Positions 1 to 12,373 are shown, numbered from the stretch's first letter. The stretch is 64,000 nt of DNA from Parietaria judaica (GCA_954871525.1 OX940866.1:11431001-11495000); one strand, 5' to 3'. The notes: generated by a model not told the origin, from the letters alone. Numbers and translations: made by a program.

Positions 1-1260
1 TTCTTCCTTTTAAACTCTTATGACTATTACCTTTACTTTTCGGATTACATGTGTTTAAACAGAAGCATAAAGAATTGATGTTACATAATTAAGACATTAA
101 AGCTCATCTAATTGAAGAAAATGTTTCTTGAAACTCTAGAATCACGAAATTGTAACTCCAGTTACAAAAGTGTAACTTCAGTTACATAAGTGTAACTTCG
201 GTTACAAAAATTGTTTTAATACTTTCAAATTTATTCCAATAAAGAAAAAGCACTAAATTATTATTTTTAATAAATATATTGAAATTTGATTCCATAATAA
301 ATACATTTTTAATAACGTTTTGTTTTATCGCTAAAAGAGCGAAAACACACCGTTTCTCTGAATTACAGACTTGCACCGTTACTTATGTAGAATCTCTTAA
401 TATGTAACAACAGTGTAATTATATATGACTAGAATTACAAAATTGTAAGTCCAGTTACAAAAGTGTAACTCCAGTTACATAAGTGTAACTCCAGTTACAA
501 AAGTGTAACAACAATAACAAAAGAGTAACTTCGGTTACAAAAATTGTTTTAATACTTCCAAATTTATTCCAATAAAGAAAAAACACTAAATTATTATTTT
601 AAGAAATATATTGAAATTTGATTCCATAATAAATACACTTTTAATATCGTTTTGTTTTATCGCTAAAAGAGCGAAAACACACCGTGTCTCTGACTTACAA
701 ACTTGCACCATTTCTTATGTAGAATCTCTTAATATGTAACAACAGTGTAATTATATATGACTAGAATTACGAAATTGTAAGTCCAGTTACAAAAGTGTAA
801 CTCCAGTTACAAAAGTGTAACTCGAGTTACATAAGTGTAACTTCAGTTACAAACGTGTAACTTCGGTTACAAAAATTGTTTTAATACTTCCAAATTAATT
901 CCAATAAAGAAAAAACATTAAATTATTATTTTAGGAAATATATTGAAATTTGATTCCATAATAAATACACTTTTAATATCGTTTTGTTTTATCGCTAAAA
1001 GAGCGAAAACACACCGTTTCTCTGACTTACAAACTTGCACCATTTCTTATGTAGAATCTCTTAATATGTAACATAAGTGTAATTATATATGACTATAATT
1101 ACGAAATTGTAACTCCAGTTATAAAAGTGTAACTCCAGTTACATAAGTGTAACTCCAGTTACAAAACTGTAACTCGAGTTACATAAGTGTAATTTCAGTT
1201 ACAAAAGTGTAACTTCGGTTACAAAAATTTAATTCCAGTTACAACAGTGTAACCACATCG
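1..1260. repeat. Tandem ~332-352-bp repeat with GTAACT..AGTTAC palindromes
   Basis: Three near-identical long units and a partial fourth run head to tail. The anchor GTAACTTCGGTTAC recurs near 192, 525, 857 and 1209, giving spacings of 333, 332 and 352 bp. Each unit joins a conserved AT-rich block (with the core CGCTAAAAGAGCGAAAACAC) to a variable cluster of 18-bp monomers of the form GTAACTccAGTTACaaaa, which are short palindromes. No coding potential is seen. The first unit may extend beyond the left edge. The layout resembles the subterminal repeats of a DNA transposon, but no element ends were found. Confidence 0.85.
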
Positions 1261-1379
1261 TCTATAAATACGTTGGAAGAACTGCCATTTAGATCTTCAC
1301 TGGTGAATGCATAAGATTCGGACCTACCGAATTGCCCTGTAACAATAGTAATTTTAAAATTTATTATATAACTGTCATA

Positions 1380-1725
1380 TTTGAAATAATGTAACGGCAG
1401 CAACATAAGTGTAACTTCAGATACAAACGTGTAACTTCAGTTACATAAATGTAACTTCAGATACAAACGTGTAACTTCAGTTACATAAATGTAACTTTAG
1501 TTACACGTTTGTAACTGAAGTTACACTTATGTAACTTCAGTTACATAAGGGTAACTAAAGTTACATTATTGTAATTTTAGATACACGATTGTAATTGCAA
1601 CATAAGTGTAACTGCAGTTACATAAGTGTAACTTCAGATACAAACATGTAACTAAAGTTACATTTATGTAACTGAAGTTACACGTTTGTATCTGAAGTTA
1701 CAAGTTACAATTATGTAACAAGTAG
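1380..1725. repeat. Dense array of GTAACTTCAGTTAC-type monomers in both orientations
   Basis: About 20 short units of the types GTAACTTCAGTTACATAA and GTAACTTCAGATACAAACGT are packed together. Around 1470-1560 and 1640-1700 the orientation flips, so neighbouring stretches are inverted copies that could fold into long hairpins. The monomer is the same as in the upstream 330-bp units but the intervening AT-rich block is absent. No gene is present. Confidence 0.8.
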
Positions 1726-1919
1726 AATTAAAATTGTGTAAACAATAAGAGTTCTTAATCTAATATTACAATATACCATGGTTGGCCAAATTTTTAGTGT
1801 GCGACGATCTTGATGATCCATCGGAGGCCGACATTAATGAACCTACACAATATAAGATTTTCCATTAAACTCGTATAATTACTATAGATATGGTTAAAGT
1901 TACAATTACGTAACTTTAA

Positions 1920-2323
1920 AGTAGATACAATCGATTCCTCACTCACCCGAAAACTGGCTCTGGACTCGTCAACCAGTGCCCTGAACCGGTCCAAAAGAAG
2001 CCGAACCGTGTCGGTCCGGTTCAGCATGAACGACTGAAGCAAGAACCGCGCGTAGAACCTGAGCTCCTTGAACCGGACCGCGAGATCAAGACAAACCCGT
2101 GTTGTATCAAATCAAACGCACGTCCGAAAAATGCAGGATTCTTGGACGCTGATCTACTATATAGTGATTCAAACCATTCTTCAAACTCTGAAGTAAGCTC
2201 TTCAATGTTCACGAATTTTCGAAGAAACTCCTTGCAATTCCGAGATCTGCTGCCAGACGACGCGCTGGATTTTCTCGTCCCGGATTCTATGGACTCTTGG
2301 TCAGGGGACCCACCTTCAAACAA
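1920..2323 (-). pseudogene. Frameshifted gene fragment, possibly DUF3550/UPF0682 (SCAI-like)
   Basis: Two minus-strand reading frames make one plausible protein only if a frameshift near 2090-2100 is assumed. The upstream part reads ...SEFEEWFESLYSRSASKN...FFGRAFDLIQHGF. The downstream part, in another frame, reads ...LDLAVRFKELRFYARFLLQS, then FMLNRTDTVRLLLDRFRALV, and runs out in AT-rich DNA near 1920. The segment ELRFYARF..LNR...LL..FRALVDE resembles, from memory, the conserved core of plant DUF3550/SCAI proteins; this is a weak, unsearched match. No start codon context, flanking exons or polyadenylation region is evident, so it looks like a decayed or captured fragment. Other families are possible. 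Confidence 0.35.
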
Positions 2324-2681
2324 ATCCAGAGTACGGACTTTTTACGATCTCTCTCACAACGATAACCAAATCAAAACACTAAACAACTTAAACCAATTCA
2401 TGACATCAATTTTCATCCATTTTTCCAATTCCAGATGGTTGCAGAGACCAAAACTCGCATGCATAATTACACGGATATAACAATGAAAACAGCTTTGATA
2501 AATGAAAATAGCGACAAAAAAGATCATGAGCTGAAAGAGAGATAGTGTGATATTAAAGAGAGAGAGAGGATTTGGATTCACTTGGTTCGGCTTCGATTTA
2601 ATGTTCGTGTTCCATGAAAACCCATTTATATAATTATATTCTTCAATATACATATATAAGCATCAATCATAGAAGATAGAA

Positions 2682-2879
2682 ATGTCTCACCACCAAGATT
2701 CTCCGGAGATAAAGACGATCGAGCACTGGCGATGGACCGAAATGCAAGGCCTTGAGCTCGTCTCTCCTTCCTCCTTGCCTCCTCAACCCAGACCTCCGTC
2801 AATGGCAACCAGCGAAACCACCACCACCGCCACCGCCACGAACGCCGTTAAAGACGGCAAGAAAAGCGAGCCCAGTTAA
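2682..2879 (+). pseudogene. Orphan N-terminal exon resembling ABCB1 (P-glycoprotein 1)
   Basis: A 65-codon reading frame starts MSHHQDSPEIKTIEHWRW and continues with TEMQGLELVSP, a proline-rich stretch, a run of Thr/Ala and a Lys/Ser-rich end, then stops at TAA. From memory, many dicot ABCB1 auxin-exporting ABC transporters begin with a similar leader (I-K-T-I-E-x-W-x-W-x-E-M-Q-G-L-E-L-V-S) before the first membrane segment. None of the rest of a ~1,300-residue transporter (membrane spans, Walker A, ABC signature) follows within 30 kb. The fragment is therefore probably a captured or truncated first exon and not a functional gene. The identification rests on one motif. Confidence 0.45.
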
Positions 2880-3276
2880 AAAAAAAGATGTAATTGCCGA
2901 GAAGTATGACGTGAAGAAGATGGAATCGTAAGGAATCGCAGAGATTGAGGGCGTGATCGAAACCCTAGCTTCTCATGGAATCGCAAGGAATCGCAGAGAT
3001 TGAGAGACGTGATCGAACGCTTCGTCGATGCAGAATGGTGATCGAAGGCTTCGTCTATAATGGTGATAGAAGGCTTCTCGAATGGTGATATCTAATTGAG
3101 GGTATAATTATCCATATAAGACCAAATGAGTGTTTCTTTAATTATGGTAAACTTTTGAGTGTTTTTTAGAAAAGTTTCACTTAAATTAGGTATTTTGCTA
3201 AAAAGCCCAAAACTAAAATGGTTACGACATATATGAAGGCAGGCCCGGTATTAGTACCCTAATTTCTAGTGCCTAA
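2880..3276. other. Non-coding stretch with a short direct duplication
   Basis: No gene is seen. A ~40-bp sequence built on GGAATCGCAGAGATTGAG occurs near 2922-2960 and again near 2975-3015, and shorter derivatives (GAATGGTGAT.GAAGGCTTC) follow up to about 3090. The rest is AT-rich. Confidence 0.5.
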
Positions 3277-3735
3277 CAAGGTGTAATACCCTTAAAAAAA
3301 AAAAGAGATGAGTCAGAACTCCATTTCCTCTCTCTCTTCCCGTATACCTCTCTCCCTCTCATCTCTTTTATTTTCCTTCTCTTCCAATCTTCAAGACAAC
3401 ATATCTCCCTCCTCGGAACTTCAATCGACGAATGGTTGATACCGTCGGAAAGCTCGTGAAGAGGCGAGTCCGGTGATAGGCGGATGTCAACCGGAAAAGG
3501 TGGCTCTTGACCGAAATAGTCGCCTGAAGGTTAGGTTTAATTTTTTTAGATCTATTTAGAATGAGTTGAAATTCGGGAAAACTAGCACCGGAATTAGGCT
3601 TAGGAGGTGTTATGTGCATTTTTCGTAACATATAAAAATTGGGTCCATTTTGGCAAAAGTCAAAGCCCATTAAGAAAAGTCAAGGCCCATCAACAAAGCC
3701 AAAGACCCGGGGCCGACGAACTAAGACATTGGCGA

Positions 3736-3855
3736 GGCCCGGGGTAAAAGAGGCGACGAGCCGACGAGGCGACGAGCCGACGAGGTGACGAGCCGACGAG
3801 GCGACGAGCCGACGAGGTGACAAGGCGACGAGCCGACAAGCACCCTCGTCATAAC
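3736..3855. repeat. 9/18-bp GACGAGCC(GAC) tandem repeat
   Basis: The unit GACGAGCCGACGAGGYGAC is repeated about six times with small changes, giving a GC-rich stretch inside the LTR remnant. The arginine/serine-rich translations on the minus strand come from the repeat alone and are not counted as genes. Confidence 0.8.
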
Positions 3856-4315
3856 TTGACGAGGGCATAACTTGTAATAATTCCACACGACAAGGAGATC
3901 CGAGACCACGAAGATCTCGGATCTCCGGGAAATCCTCCGGATTCCCTCGAACCCAACATACGGACTCGCGGACAACCCGAACACATCAAGGACGAATCAA
4001 GAAGCACCGACGACCCCTTTTGCAGGGCAAGGGGCCTCGACGAACCCCCTATTTCCATAGAGAAATTCGCAGGCCCCCAGGATGTGCAATTTCAGGGAAT
4101 TGGTTTTCCTATAAATAGGAGCTTTCACCACTCATTTCCACACTCACTCACAACTTGCTCCAGAGCTTCTCTCTCTCGCGTTCTCTCTCTAAAAATTCGT
4201 CCACTCCTAGAGAATGAAGGACTTGAATAAGAGCTGAGATTGTTCTAGAAGAAGAGTCTTAGTCTCGACAAAGAGAAGTTGTTCGACGAGTCAACGAAGG
4301 CGTCCCTTGCTAGGT

Positions 4316-4640
4316 GGTCGAGTACGCCGACACCTGCGAGGTCGACAAAGGAAGGAGCATCCCTCGTCGGGACAAGGCCCCTCGTTAGACGAGGCCACCT
4401 ACCCCGACAAAGTCGACAAAGGAAAGAGCATCCCTCGTCGGGACAAAGCCCCTCGTTAGACGAGGCCACCTACCCCAACAAGGTCGACAAAGGAAGGAGC
4501 ATCCCTCGTCGGGACAAGGCCCCTCGTTAGACAAGGCCACCTACCCCGACAAGGTCGACAAGGAGCATCCCTTAACAGGTTAGGCGCCCTTGTTGACCTT
4601 GTCGCACCGACCTCGACAAGGTCGACAAGGAGCATCCCTC
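4316..4640. repeat. 71-bp tandem repeat (CCCCTCGTTAGACRAGGCCAC)
   Basis: The segment CCCCTCGTTAGAC starts at 4378, 4449 and 4520, an exact 71-bp period, with degenerate partial copies on either side. It lies downstream of the TATA-like box, where the R/U5 part of the LTR remnant would be expected. No coding function is inferred. Confidence 0.85.
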
Positions 4641-4755
4641 GTCAGGTTAAGGCCCTCACCACAACGAGCTCGCCAACACCAACAAGGTCAACGGAGAACA
4701 CATCACGCCGGTAATACCCAGCCATCCGGCCAAGGGTCACCCCCGCGCCGCCAAC

Positions 4756-7477
4756 TGTAGGAAATCACGTCTCGGATTCCGTGTAAATTATCACGAATTA
4801 TGCCTCTGAACCGTCCGGGTAACATTTAAAATATTATTTTAAAGCGGAAAAACTTATTATTCGTACAACGGTCCGGATATCGGATAATAACCATATAACA
4901 AGATCTGATAAATATTATGTAATTTAATATTCATAAATCATTATTAATAATCTAGTCATAATAGGAAATAAATAGAAAGCAGTAAATGGTTGCATTTATT
5001 AACCCAATGCATAAGGCCGTACCTCTAATGACGACTTCCGGCTGCGCGTTCTGAATCGGGAAGGGCTCCGCCGGTGCTGAGGGAAACTCCCGTGATCTTC
5101 AGGGATATTCCCCTGGAATCCTCTTACCGAAGCGGGCTTCGCCGGTAGGACTCCATCGTAAAATTTAAACTGATGGTTCTTTTTAAGCTTCCAAAGAACT
5201 AAGTCTCTTAAGCCGAACCAGAGAGAGAGATCAGAGAGAAAATTCGCAGACCCTGAAGGAGAGGGAGAGTTCGAATTTTTCTCTGGGAAATGTGTAGAAT
5301 GAGCCTCCTATTTATAGGCTCAAACCGTAACCGAATTGGAGAAATTCCCTCCCTAATTTTCGAATTTCATATATTAAATATAATTAATTATCTCAATCCA
5401 ATGGTCCAGATTTAATCTTATCTAAATCCAATGGATATAATTAATTAGGGATTTAATTAAATAAGAAAGATTTGGATAAAATCAAAAATCCAATCTTATC
5501 TTCTTATCTTTATAAATTCGAATTATATATATATATTAAAATTTGAATTATCATTATCTAGATCCAACGGTTGAGATAAATATTTAAACCGATCTAATGG
5601 ATCAAAGTAGTTTAAGATAAAATCAAATATTAAAAGATTTTATAAAAACAATTTCGAATTTATCCATAAACCATAATTCGAAAATAATATAAATATATAT
5701 AATTAATTAATTTCCAATCCGACGGTAAAGATTAAATCTTAGACCGATCTAACAGATATAATTAATTAATCAAATTCGAAAAGTGAAACTTGTTCACCAA
5801 GTTATTAATTTCGAATTCATCAATATCCTAATCCAACGGTTGATATTAAATCATAACCGATCCAATGGATTAAATTGATTTTAGGGTTTTTCTCAAATAC
5901 CAAAACATTTGGTACTTTTGCCACAATTATGGAAAGACCAAAGTCTATCCATTCGAATGTGAATGGATTCACATTCCAAGGCCCAATTTGATTTCTAGAC
6001 TTTATAATATATAAAAATATATTATTTTCATATTAATATAAATTTATTAATTATTGAATAATTATTAATAATACATTAATAATAAAATTCGAATAATTAA
6101 ATTATATTAATATTCTCTGATCTCAATATCACACATTTAAATGTCATGGTGACACACCATCATTTAAATTCGTGATATGTGATTTAATTTCATAGTTTAC
6201 CGAAACGATCAAAAACTTAGAAATTCTCTAAATCACAAACCGTACGTCGAAACAACTTGGTTCCAAAAGAAAAGTTGCTTAGAATTTAATTTTCAACAAC
6301 TTTCATATTGACATAAAATCCAAATTCTACTTTCTTTTGTCAGTTAATTTCGGTTACCAAGATATGGTACTTTTGCCACACTACTGATAAAACTATATGA
6401 TGTCTGTCAGAGGCTTCCGTTTTATGAGTCTTGCCAAATGATCTTAAAAAAAATTCAATGTCTTTATCATGTACGTATCATCCGTTACGGAGCTATCCTG
6501 AGGACCATGGACCCATATCACTTAAGCTCCAACGAACTGCTAGGGTGTTCGTCAAACCTCGGTGTTATTCCACTATTAACCCGAGGCTGCACTCTTTAGT
6601 GATATAGTATATATTATTCCCTTTATTACAGTAGGGTGTCCATTGATACATTCAAATTCGGGTTATTGATCTTTCACTTGATGATACACACACGAGCAGG
6701 CAATTTCTACTGTTATGCCCCTCATTGCATTTTCATCCTTGACTCAGTCGGTAATATTATGAGTGACCCACTTATGGTTTCGATTCATAAGTTGCACACG
6801 GGTACCTCTCACTTCTCACCACCGACAATCAAGGGAATCATCATGACTCTGAAGAGAGCTGTGTGATGCCCATGTTTATGACAAAGCTACCCTTACTGCT
6901 GACTATCATGTTCCCAAAATAATAGTGTTGGGAACAACGGTAATATATTTTGTTCTTTAACGGTTAAATCAAAGAACAATCAAGCCAGCAGCTTGGACTC
7001 AAGATCACTCAGGACTTAGATCGAATATCCATTTGATCATCTACTAGTGACTCAACTCCAAGTTATCAGTGACGGTCTTATACGATAAGTTCCGGAGTTT
7101 AAGTCAGGTCCAGTCCAGTATGAAGACACTTCATACTTAATGCACTTCTAGTGAGTGTGACACACACAAAATCCAGAATAGGATTGTCACTTAGTCACAT
7201 TAATGACCTTGTACGATTAATGGGCTCCCACCTAGTTAATCAAGTCACGGACATTTTAAGTTCATTTATTATGATTATTAATTCTTCTTCACATTGACTC
7301 TGTTGTGATAATAATTCATAATTGCATCCTTTATGAACTAAGGATCAAACATTCTATTTTACTCTACCAGAAACTATAATAAGATTATCATAATAAGCAT
7401 CATCTTTATTCAACGACTTGTCATAATCTTTTACAAATGGATAAAAATATCTTGTTTAAGGACACATATGTCCAACA
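4756..7477 (-). repeat. Copia 3' LTR (left copy, 2722 bp)
   Basis: It begins TGTAGGAAATCACG (T-to-A change relative to TGTTGG in the other copy) and ends ATATGTCCAACA. It matches the right LTR from both ends inward but holds 1137 bp (about 4897-6033) that the right copy lacks. The extra part is AT-rich and non-coding. Confidence 0.92.
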
Positions 7478-7490
7478 ATCTCCCACTTGT
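7478..7490 (-). promoter_or_regulatory. Polypurine tract of the Copia element
   Basis: On the minus strand the sequence ACAAGTGGGAGAT directly precedes the 3' LTR start TGTTGGACATATG. This is the usual position and composition of the plus-strand primer in plant Copia elements. Confidence 0.8.
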
Positions 7491-7492
7491 AC

Positions 7493-9256
7493 TTAAAGAA
7501 GATGGCCCATGTCTTTCAGACCCATACTCTCCAGATGTCTCCTGAATATTTTCTCTAGCAACGTCTTAGTGAATGGATCAGCCAGATTGTCTTCCGAAGC
7601 TATTTTCACAACCCTCACGTCGCCACGACGCACTATTTCTCTTATGAGAATGTATTTGCATTCTATATGTTTCGGCTTGTTATGGTCTCTAGGCTCTTTA
7701 AAATTTGCCACCGCACCACTGTTGTCACAATATACTGTTTGGGGCCCATCTACATCTGGAACAACTCCCAGCTCTATGTAGAAATTCTTGAGCCAAACTG
7801 ATTCTTTGGCTGCCTCAGAAGCTGCCACGTATTCAACTTTCATTGTGGAATCTGCGATACAAGATTGCTTTACGCTTCTCCAGAATATCGCTCCACCAGC
7901 AAGGGTGAACACTGCTCCCGACGTCGATTTTCTCGCGTCTCTATCAGACATAAAGTCTGAATCAGTGTAACCTAATGGATTCAGTTCTGATCCTAAAAAC
8001 ACTAACATATAGTCTTTCGTTCTCCGAAGATACTTGAGAATGTTCCTCACTTCTGTCCAGTGAGCCATACCAGGGTTGGATTGGTATCTGCTAACAATTC
8101 CTACAACGTAACAGATGTCTGGCCTAGTACACTGCTTAGCGTACATCAGACTTCCCACTGCTGAAGCATAGGGTATTCGCCTCATCACATCTTGCTCTTC
8201 CGGTGAAGTAGGGCACTGTTTCCTGTTAAGGAATACTCCATGCCTGGTTGGTAAATTACCTCCCTTGGAGTTTGCCATTGCAAAACGATCAAGCACCTTA
8301 TCAATGCAAGCTGCTTGCGATAAGGCTAGAAGCCTATTGTTGCAATCCCTAAAGATACAGATCCTAGGAACATAGCTGGCTTCTCCCATGTCCTTCATTT
8401 GGAATTGCGTAGATAGCCACGCTTTCACGTCCGATAGCCTCTTCACACTGTTTCCAATGAGAAAAATATCGTCGACGTATAGAACAAGAAATATTTCCAC
8501 GGTTTCATCATTGAGTTTGTATATGCAAGCCTCAGTGATGTTCTATATGAATCCATAGGATTTGATGGTCTCATCAAACCTTAGATTCCAGGATCTGGAA
8601 GCTTGCTTCAATCCATAGATGGATTTGAGTAATCTGCAAACCTTCCCTTCTTGACCCTGCTGCACGAACCTTTCTGGTTGGTCCATATAGATGTTCTCGT
8701 CAATGTACCCGTTCAGGAAAGCGGTTTTGACGTCCATCTTCCAAATCTCGTAATTGAGACTACAGGCTATGGCCATGAGAATCCGGATGGACTTGTACTT
8801 AGCGACTGGAGCGAAGGTCTCATCGAAATCAATACCTTCCCTCTGGGTAAAACCCTTTGCCACTAGTCTATCCTTGAAGGTTTCAACCTTCCCGTCCACT
8901 CCTCTCTTTCGCTTGTATACCCACTTACAGCCAATGGTTTTGAAGCCATCCGGTAAGTCTACAAGTTCCCAGACTTCATTAGAATCCATTGATTCTATTT
9001 CTTGGTTCATGGCTTCCTGCCATTCTCCCTTATCAGGATCCATCATAGCTTGCTCATAGCTTATGGGATCTTCAACACTAGTGTTTGTAACAGCTAGGTG
9101 AAATTCCAACTGGGTGTGCTCGTAGCGCTCAACAGGTCTTTTGAACCTCCCACTACGTCTGAGTACCCCTTGGTTCTGATTTGGGACCGTCGTTTCCGCA
9201 CTCTCTTCGACAACAGGCACTGTTGTCGGCGTTGTGACTTTGTCACAAAGCAACAT
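7493..9256 (-). pseudogene. Copia pol remnant: reverse transcriptase and RNase H
   Basis: This frame encodes the C-terminal half of a Copia polyprotein, which copies element RNA into DNA. From the N-terminus one sees the RT entry region (EAMNQEIESMDSNEVWELV, CKWVYKRKRGVDG), the catalytic region (KMDVKTAFLNG, VCRLLKSIYGLKQASR), the YVDD active-site box near 8470, and the RNase H-like end (GYTDSDF, DNSGAVANFKEP, DPFTKTL). One in-frame TAG at 8543-8545, just before the YVDD region, interrupts an otherwise continuous frame. No integrase or protease motifs remain upstream. The short gap between 9257 and gag marks the deletion. It is non-functional by itself. Confidence 0.93.
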
Positions 9257-9722
9257 GGTAATTAATTTACCAATTTTCTTGAGATTTCCATCATAGTAAA
9301 CTTATTACTATGTTTAGACATCAACCTTTATCATTTTCAGCAAGTTAATGCTAATGGCATGTAAAGGTTTATCTATCGATGAAGAGCTCATAAATTTACT
9401 CAAAAGATTTTATAGGATCGAAATAAAACTTTATTAATAAAACTTAATATTGTTAAAAAAAAGGTCAAAGGGTTTTCAAATCACCATTCAACTTAGATCC
9501 TTACAAGAATTGAGTAAATAAAAAAAAATGAGTCTCTTCCTCTGCTGCTGAATAGGATCTCCGAGACTCTCGGATGACTACAAACAATCACTCCTTAGCT
9601 GCTGCTGAAAACAAAGAATATCACATATTTCAGTTTTAGATCTTTGGAGATAAAGACTTTCTAAAACAAATGTGTGTTGGAAACTTTATCGGGTGAGACA
9701 CTCACCAGTTTCGGTCTTCTTT
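9257..9722. other. Remnant between Copia gag and RT (protease/integrase deleted)
   Basis: In autonomous Copia elements about 2.5 kb encoding protease and integrase lies between gag and RT. Here only ~466 bp of AT-rich DNA remains, with no HHCC zinc finger or D,D35E residues in any frame. Confidence 0.7.
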
Positions 9723-10505
9723 TCATTTTGGAATTTGGGACAATCTCTTTTCCAATGCCCCTTTTCCTTGCAAAGGGGCTTTCTTGTCTGCAGTCTTCGG
9801 CTGGAAATTCCTCCCCCACTTTTTCTTAGGACCGGGCCTTTTCTTTATTCTCAGGTTCTTAGATGAAGATCCTTTCTTGAATGCTATATTCAATTCAGAC
9901 TTTTTCTTCACCAAACCCGAGATGTCCTCAAAGGTTTGCAACTCATTAATCAGCTGTGTCAAACCATATTTCAGTTTTTTCATAATGTAGTTGTTGGTGA
10001 ATGGAACAAACTCAGGTGACAGCGAATTAAGAATAATGCTGATCTGAGATTTCTCATCCACCACGGCCCCATGTAGCTCAGCCTCATTAAACCAATTGGT
10101 CATGCTCATAACGTGGTCACGAACATATGTCCCTGGTTTCATTTTGGCATTCATGTAGCGACGAGTCGCTTCATGTTGAGCTTGCTCAGACTGCTTTCCA
10201 TACATTCCATGGAGAGATTCCATGATCTCATAAGCAGCGTCCTTTTCCTCTAGCTTGAATCTCAATGAATCAGACATGCTAGCCAACATATATGCCTTAG
10301 CACGATTGTTTGCATGAATCCAAGAGTCATAGAGTTCCTTTACACCTCTGGCGCTGTTAGCAGTCGGTGTAGGGGGACATTCATCAGTGAGAACAAAGCG
10401 TATGTTTTCACTGATCAAGACAATATTTATATTGCTCTTCCATTTTGGAAAGTTACTTCCGGCGAGAGTGTTGTTCGAAAGCAGTGACATGATGGGATTC
10501 GACAT
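9723..10505 (-). pseudogene. Copia gag, broken before the zinc knuckle
   Basis: The frame starts MSNPIMSLLSNNTLAGSNF and contains the plant Copia gag core (KAYMLASMSDSLR, YEIMESLHGMYG, TYVRDHVMSMTNWFNEAELHG, ILNSLSPEFVPFTNNY), ending in a Lys-rich stretch. Gag packages the element RNA. The CCHC zinc knuckle is visible only after a one-base frame change near 9775, as C-KEKGH-WKRDC, and its first cysteine is not seen. The ATG is well placed 3' of the long leader. Protease should follow but is absent. Confidence 0.88.
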
Positions 10506-12373
10506 TTTAAACTGGCATTGAAAAAGAAACTTATTAAACTTTATTACAGGTAGAATGTTTTTGAAAAAAAAAATTGTTTGAAATAGTTACATGATGCAAA
10601 CATGTTCTGGGAAAATGTTAAATAAACCCTTTAACTATTTTGTGATAATTTAACCGAATGTACACGTCGTTGCCGTCCTTAGTGGCATGGTCACTCTAGG
10701 GTGACTCGCGGTATCAACCTTGTAGTTTGGTTAAACTAAGTTTTAGTCATAAACTTAATTAATATTCATAACAAGAACCACCGAAGTTCTCTATGATTAT
10801 TAACTATCACCATAGACGGTCGGGAAGCACCAACTTCCGTGCAAGCTTAACCCATTATTTTTCGGTTCTCGGGATCCTCTTGGAAACGTCGTCCTTGGGG
10901 AATGGTCACACTAGGGTGACTCGCGGTCCATTTCCAAGATTCATCCATCCCCATATTCTTTTGGAACTATCACGGTGTCAAACCTTCCACAAGCACACCT
11001 TCCTTGGGGAATGGACACACTAGGTTGAGTCGAGGCGGTGTGGTCAGCAGACGTTGTGACAGTAATAACTGAGACCTTTGTTTTATTATATACTTGCCAT
11101 TGTTTTAGGAAATAATGTTTTTAATTTCTAAGTTAAAAAAACTTATTATATAAATTGTCTATTAATGACACATTAAAAGTTTATATTTTGGCTTTATTCA
11201 TTACGACGCGTAGTTTTAAATAAGCCTTAGAAATGTGTTTATTATTTTGTCGGTAGTGATAGATCAATCCGTACGCTCTCCAGGTCGATGGGAGGGGTCC
11301 TAACCGGTCACCCAGAAGTGGATTGTGAACCGGCCACACTTTTGATTCCCTCTTCCTTAGGCAAGATTGTACGGTTGAAATTTTTCCTACTAATAATTAA
11401 CACTTTTACATTTACTCTTTATTATTTATATCTATCCTATATAGACATATTAATAATGATCTAAACATAGACACTATGTTTGAGGGTTATGAAAATAGGT
11501 TATAACAAATTATATCTATGATGAATATTTATAATCTTATGTTAATGATACTTATTCTCTAAGAATTATCATTAAACATTTTAATGCCCATTAATTATTA
11601 TTTATGAAATATTAAAATAAGACAATGATATTATTCTTCGAATATTATCATCCATATTTTAACTTATTAAATAAGACAATGTTATTTAATTATTAAATAA
11701 CATCCATATTCAATTTTATGAATTTATTAAAATAAGACAATGTTATTTATCCGGAAATAACATCCATATTTTAATTCATATTAATTAATCAAACATAATT
11801 AATTTTAATTCATAAATATTAATTTCATTAATAATAATTAATATTTAATCCACGGAATCCGGGTCAGAATAAAAATTCGACCCATTTAAAAAAAATGCAC
11901 GTGGGCCCTCCGGGCTTAAACCCGGGCCCACGTGCCCGTGGAATGGGCAGGGACAGCCCACGGGTGGGCCAAGGCAGCGCGCGCGCCCTTCGGGCTGGGC
12001 CTGCAGGCCTATTCTGCTGCCAGGAAGCGTGGCCTGCGGCCCGCGCGCCAGGCCCACACGGGTGCCCTTGCCCTGGCCGAGTGGCCCTGGCGTGGGCCTT
12101 GCTCGTGGGCCTTGCCCGTGGGCTTGCTGGGCGAACTCCCTGGGGCTGCAGCGGCAGCCCCTGTTCGTTCCTACCTCGGGCTGAGCTGCCATGGGCAGCC
12201 CGGTCCAACCACCCGGTTCGATTTTTCGGGTCGGGTAATTTTCTTATTTTAAATTAATATTTAAAATATCTAGAAATTCAAAATTTCAATTTTAAATAAT
12301 TAATTTTATTCATCAAATAATTCGTTCTTAAACCCATTAATTAAATTACGTAATTATTTATCCTTGAACCATG
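10506..12373 (-). other. Long Copia leader with degenerate repeats and a GC-rich island
   Basis: About 1.9 kb separates the primer-binding site from gag. The gag-proximal part carries three related blocks containing CACTAGG(G/T)TGA(C/G)TCG around 10690-10710, 10905-10925 and 11010-11035. The middle is AT-rich. At 11890-12230 it becomes strongly GC-rich (GGGCCC, GCGCGCGC, CCCGGGCCCACGTGCCCGTGG) with several short palindromes. Open frames in the island exist on both strands, as expected from GC-rich DNA with few stop codons, and are not counted as genes. Confidence 0.6.

Noticed and set aside
11845..12257. Overlapping long open frames in the Copia leader
   Set aside because: Four frames on both strands are open at once, which reflects GC-rich sequence with few stop codons. 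The proteins are Gly/Pro/Ala/Arg-rich without motifs.
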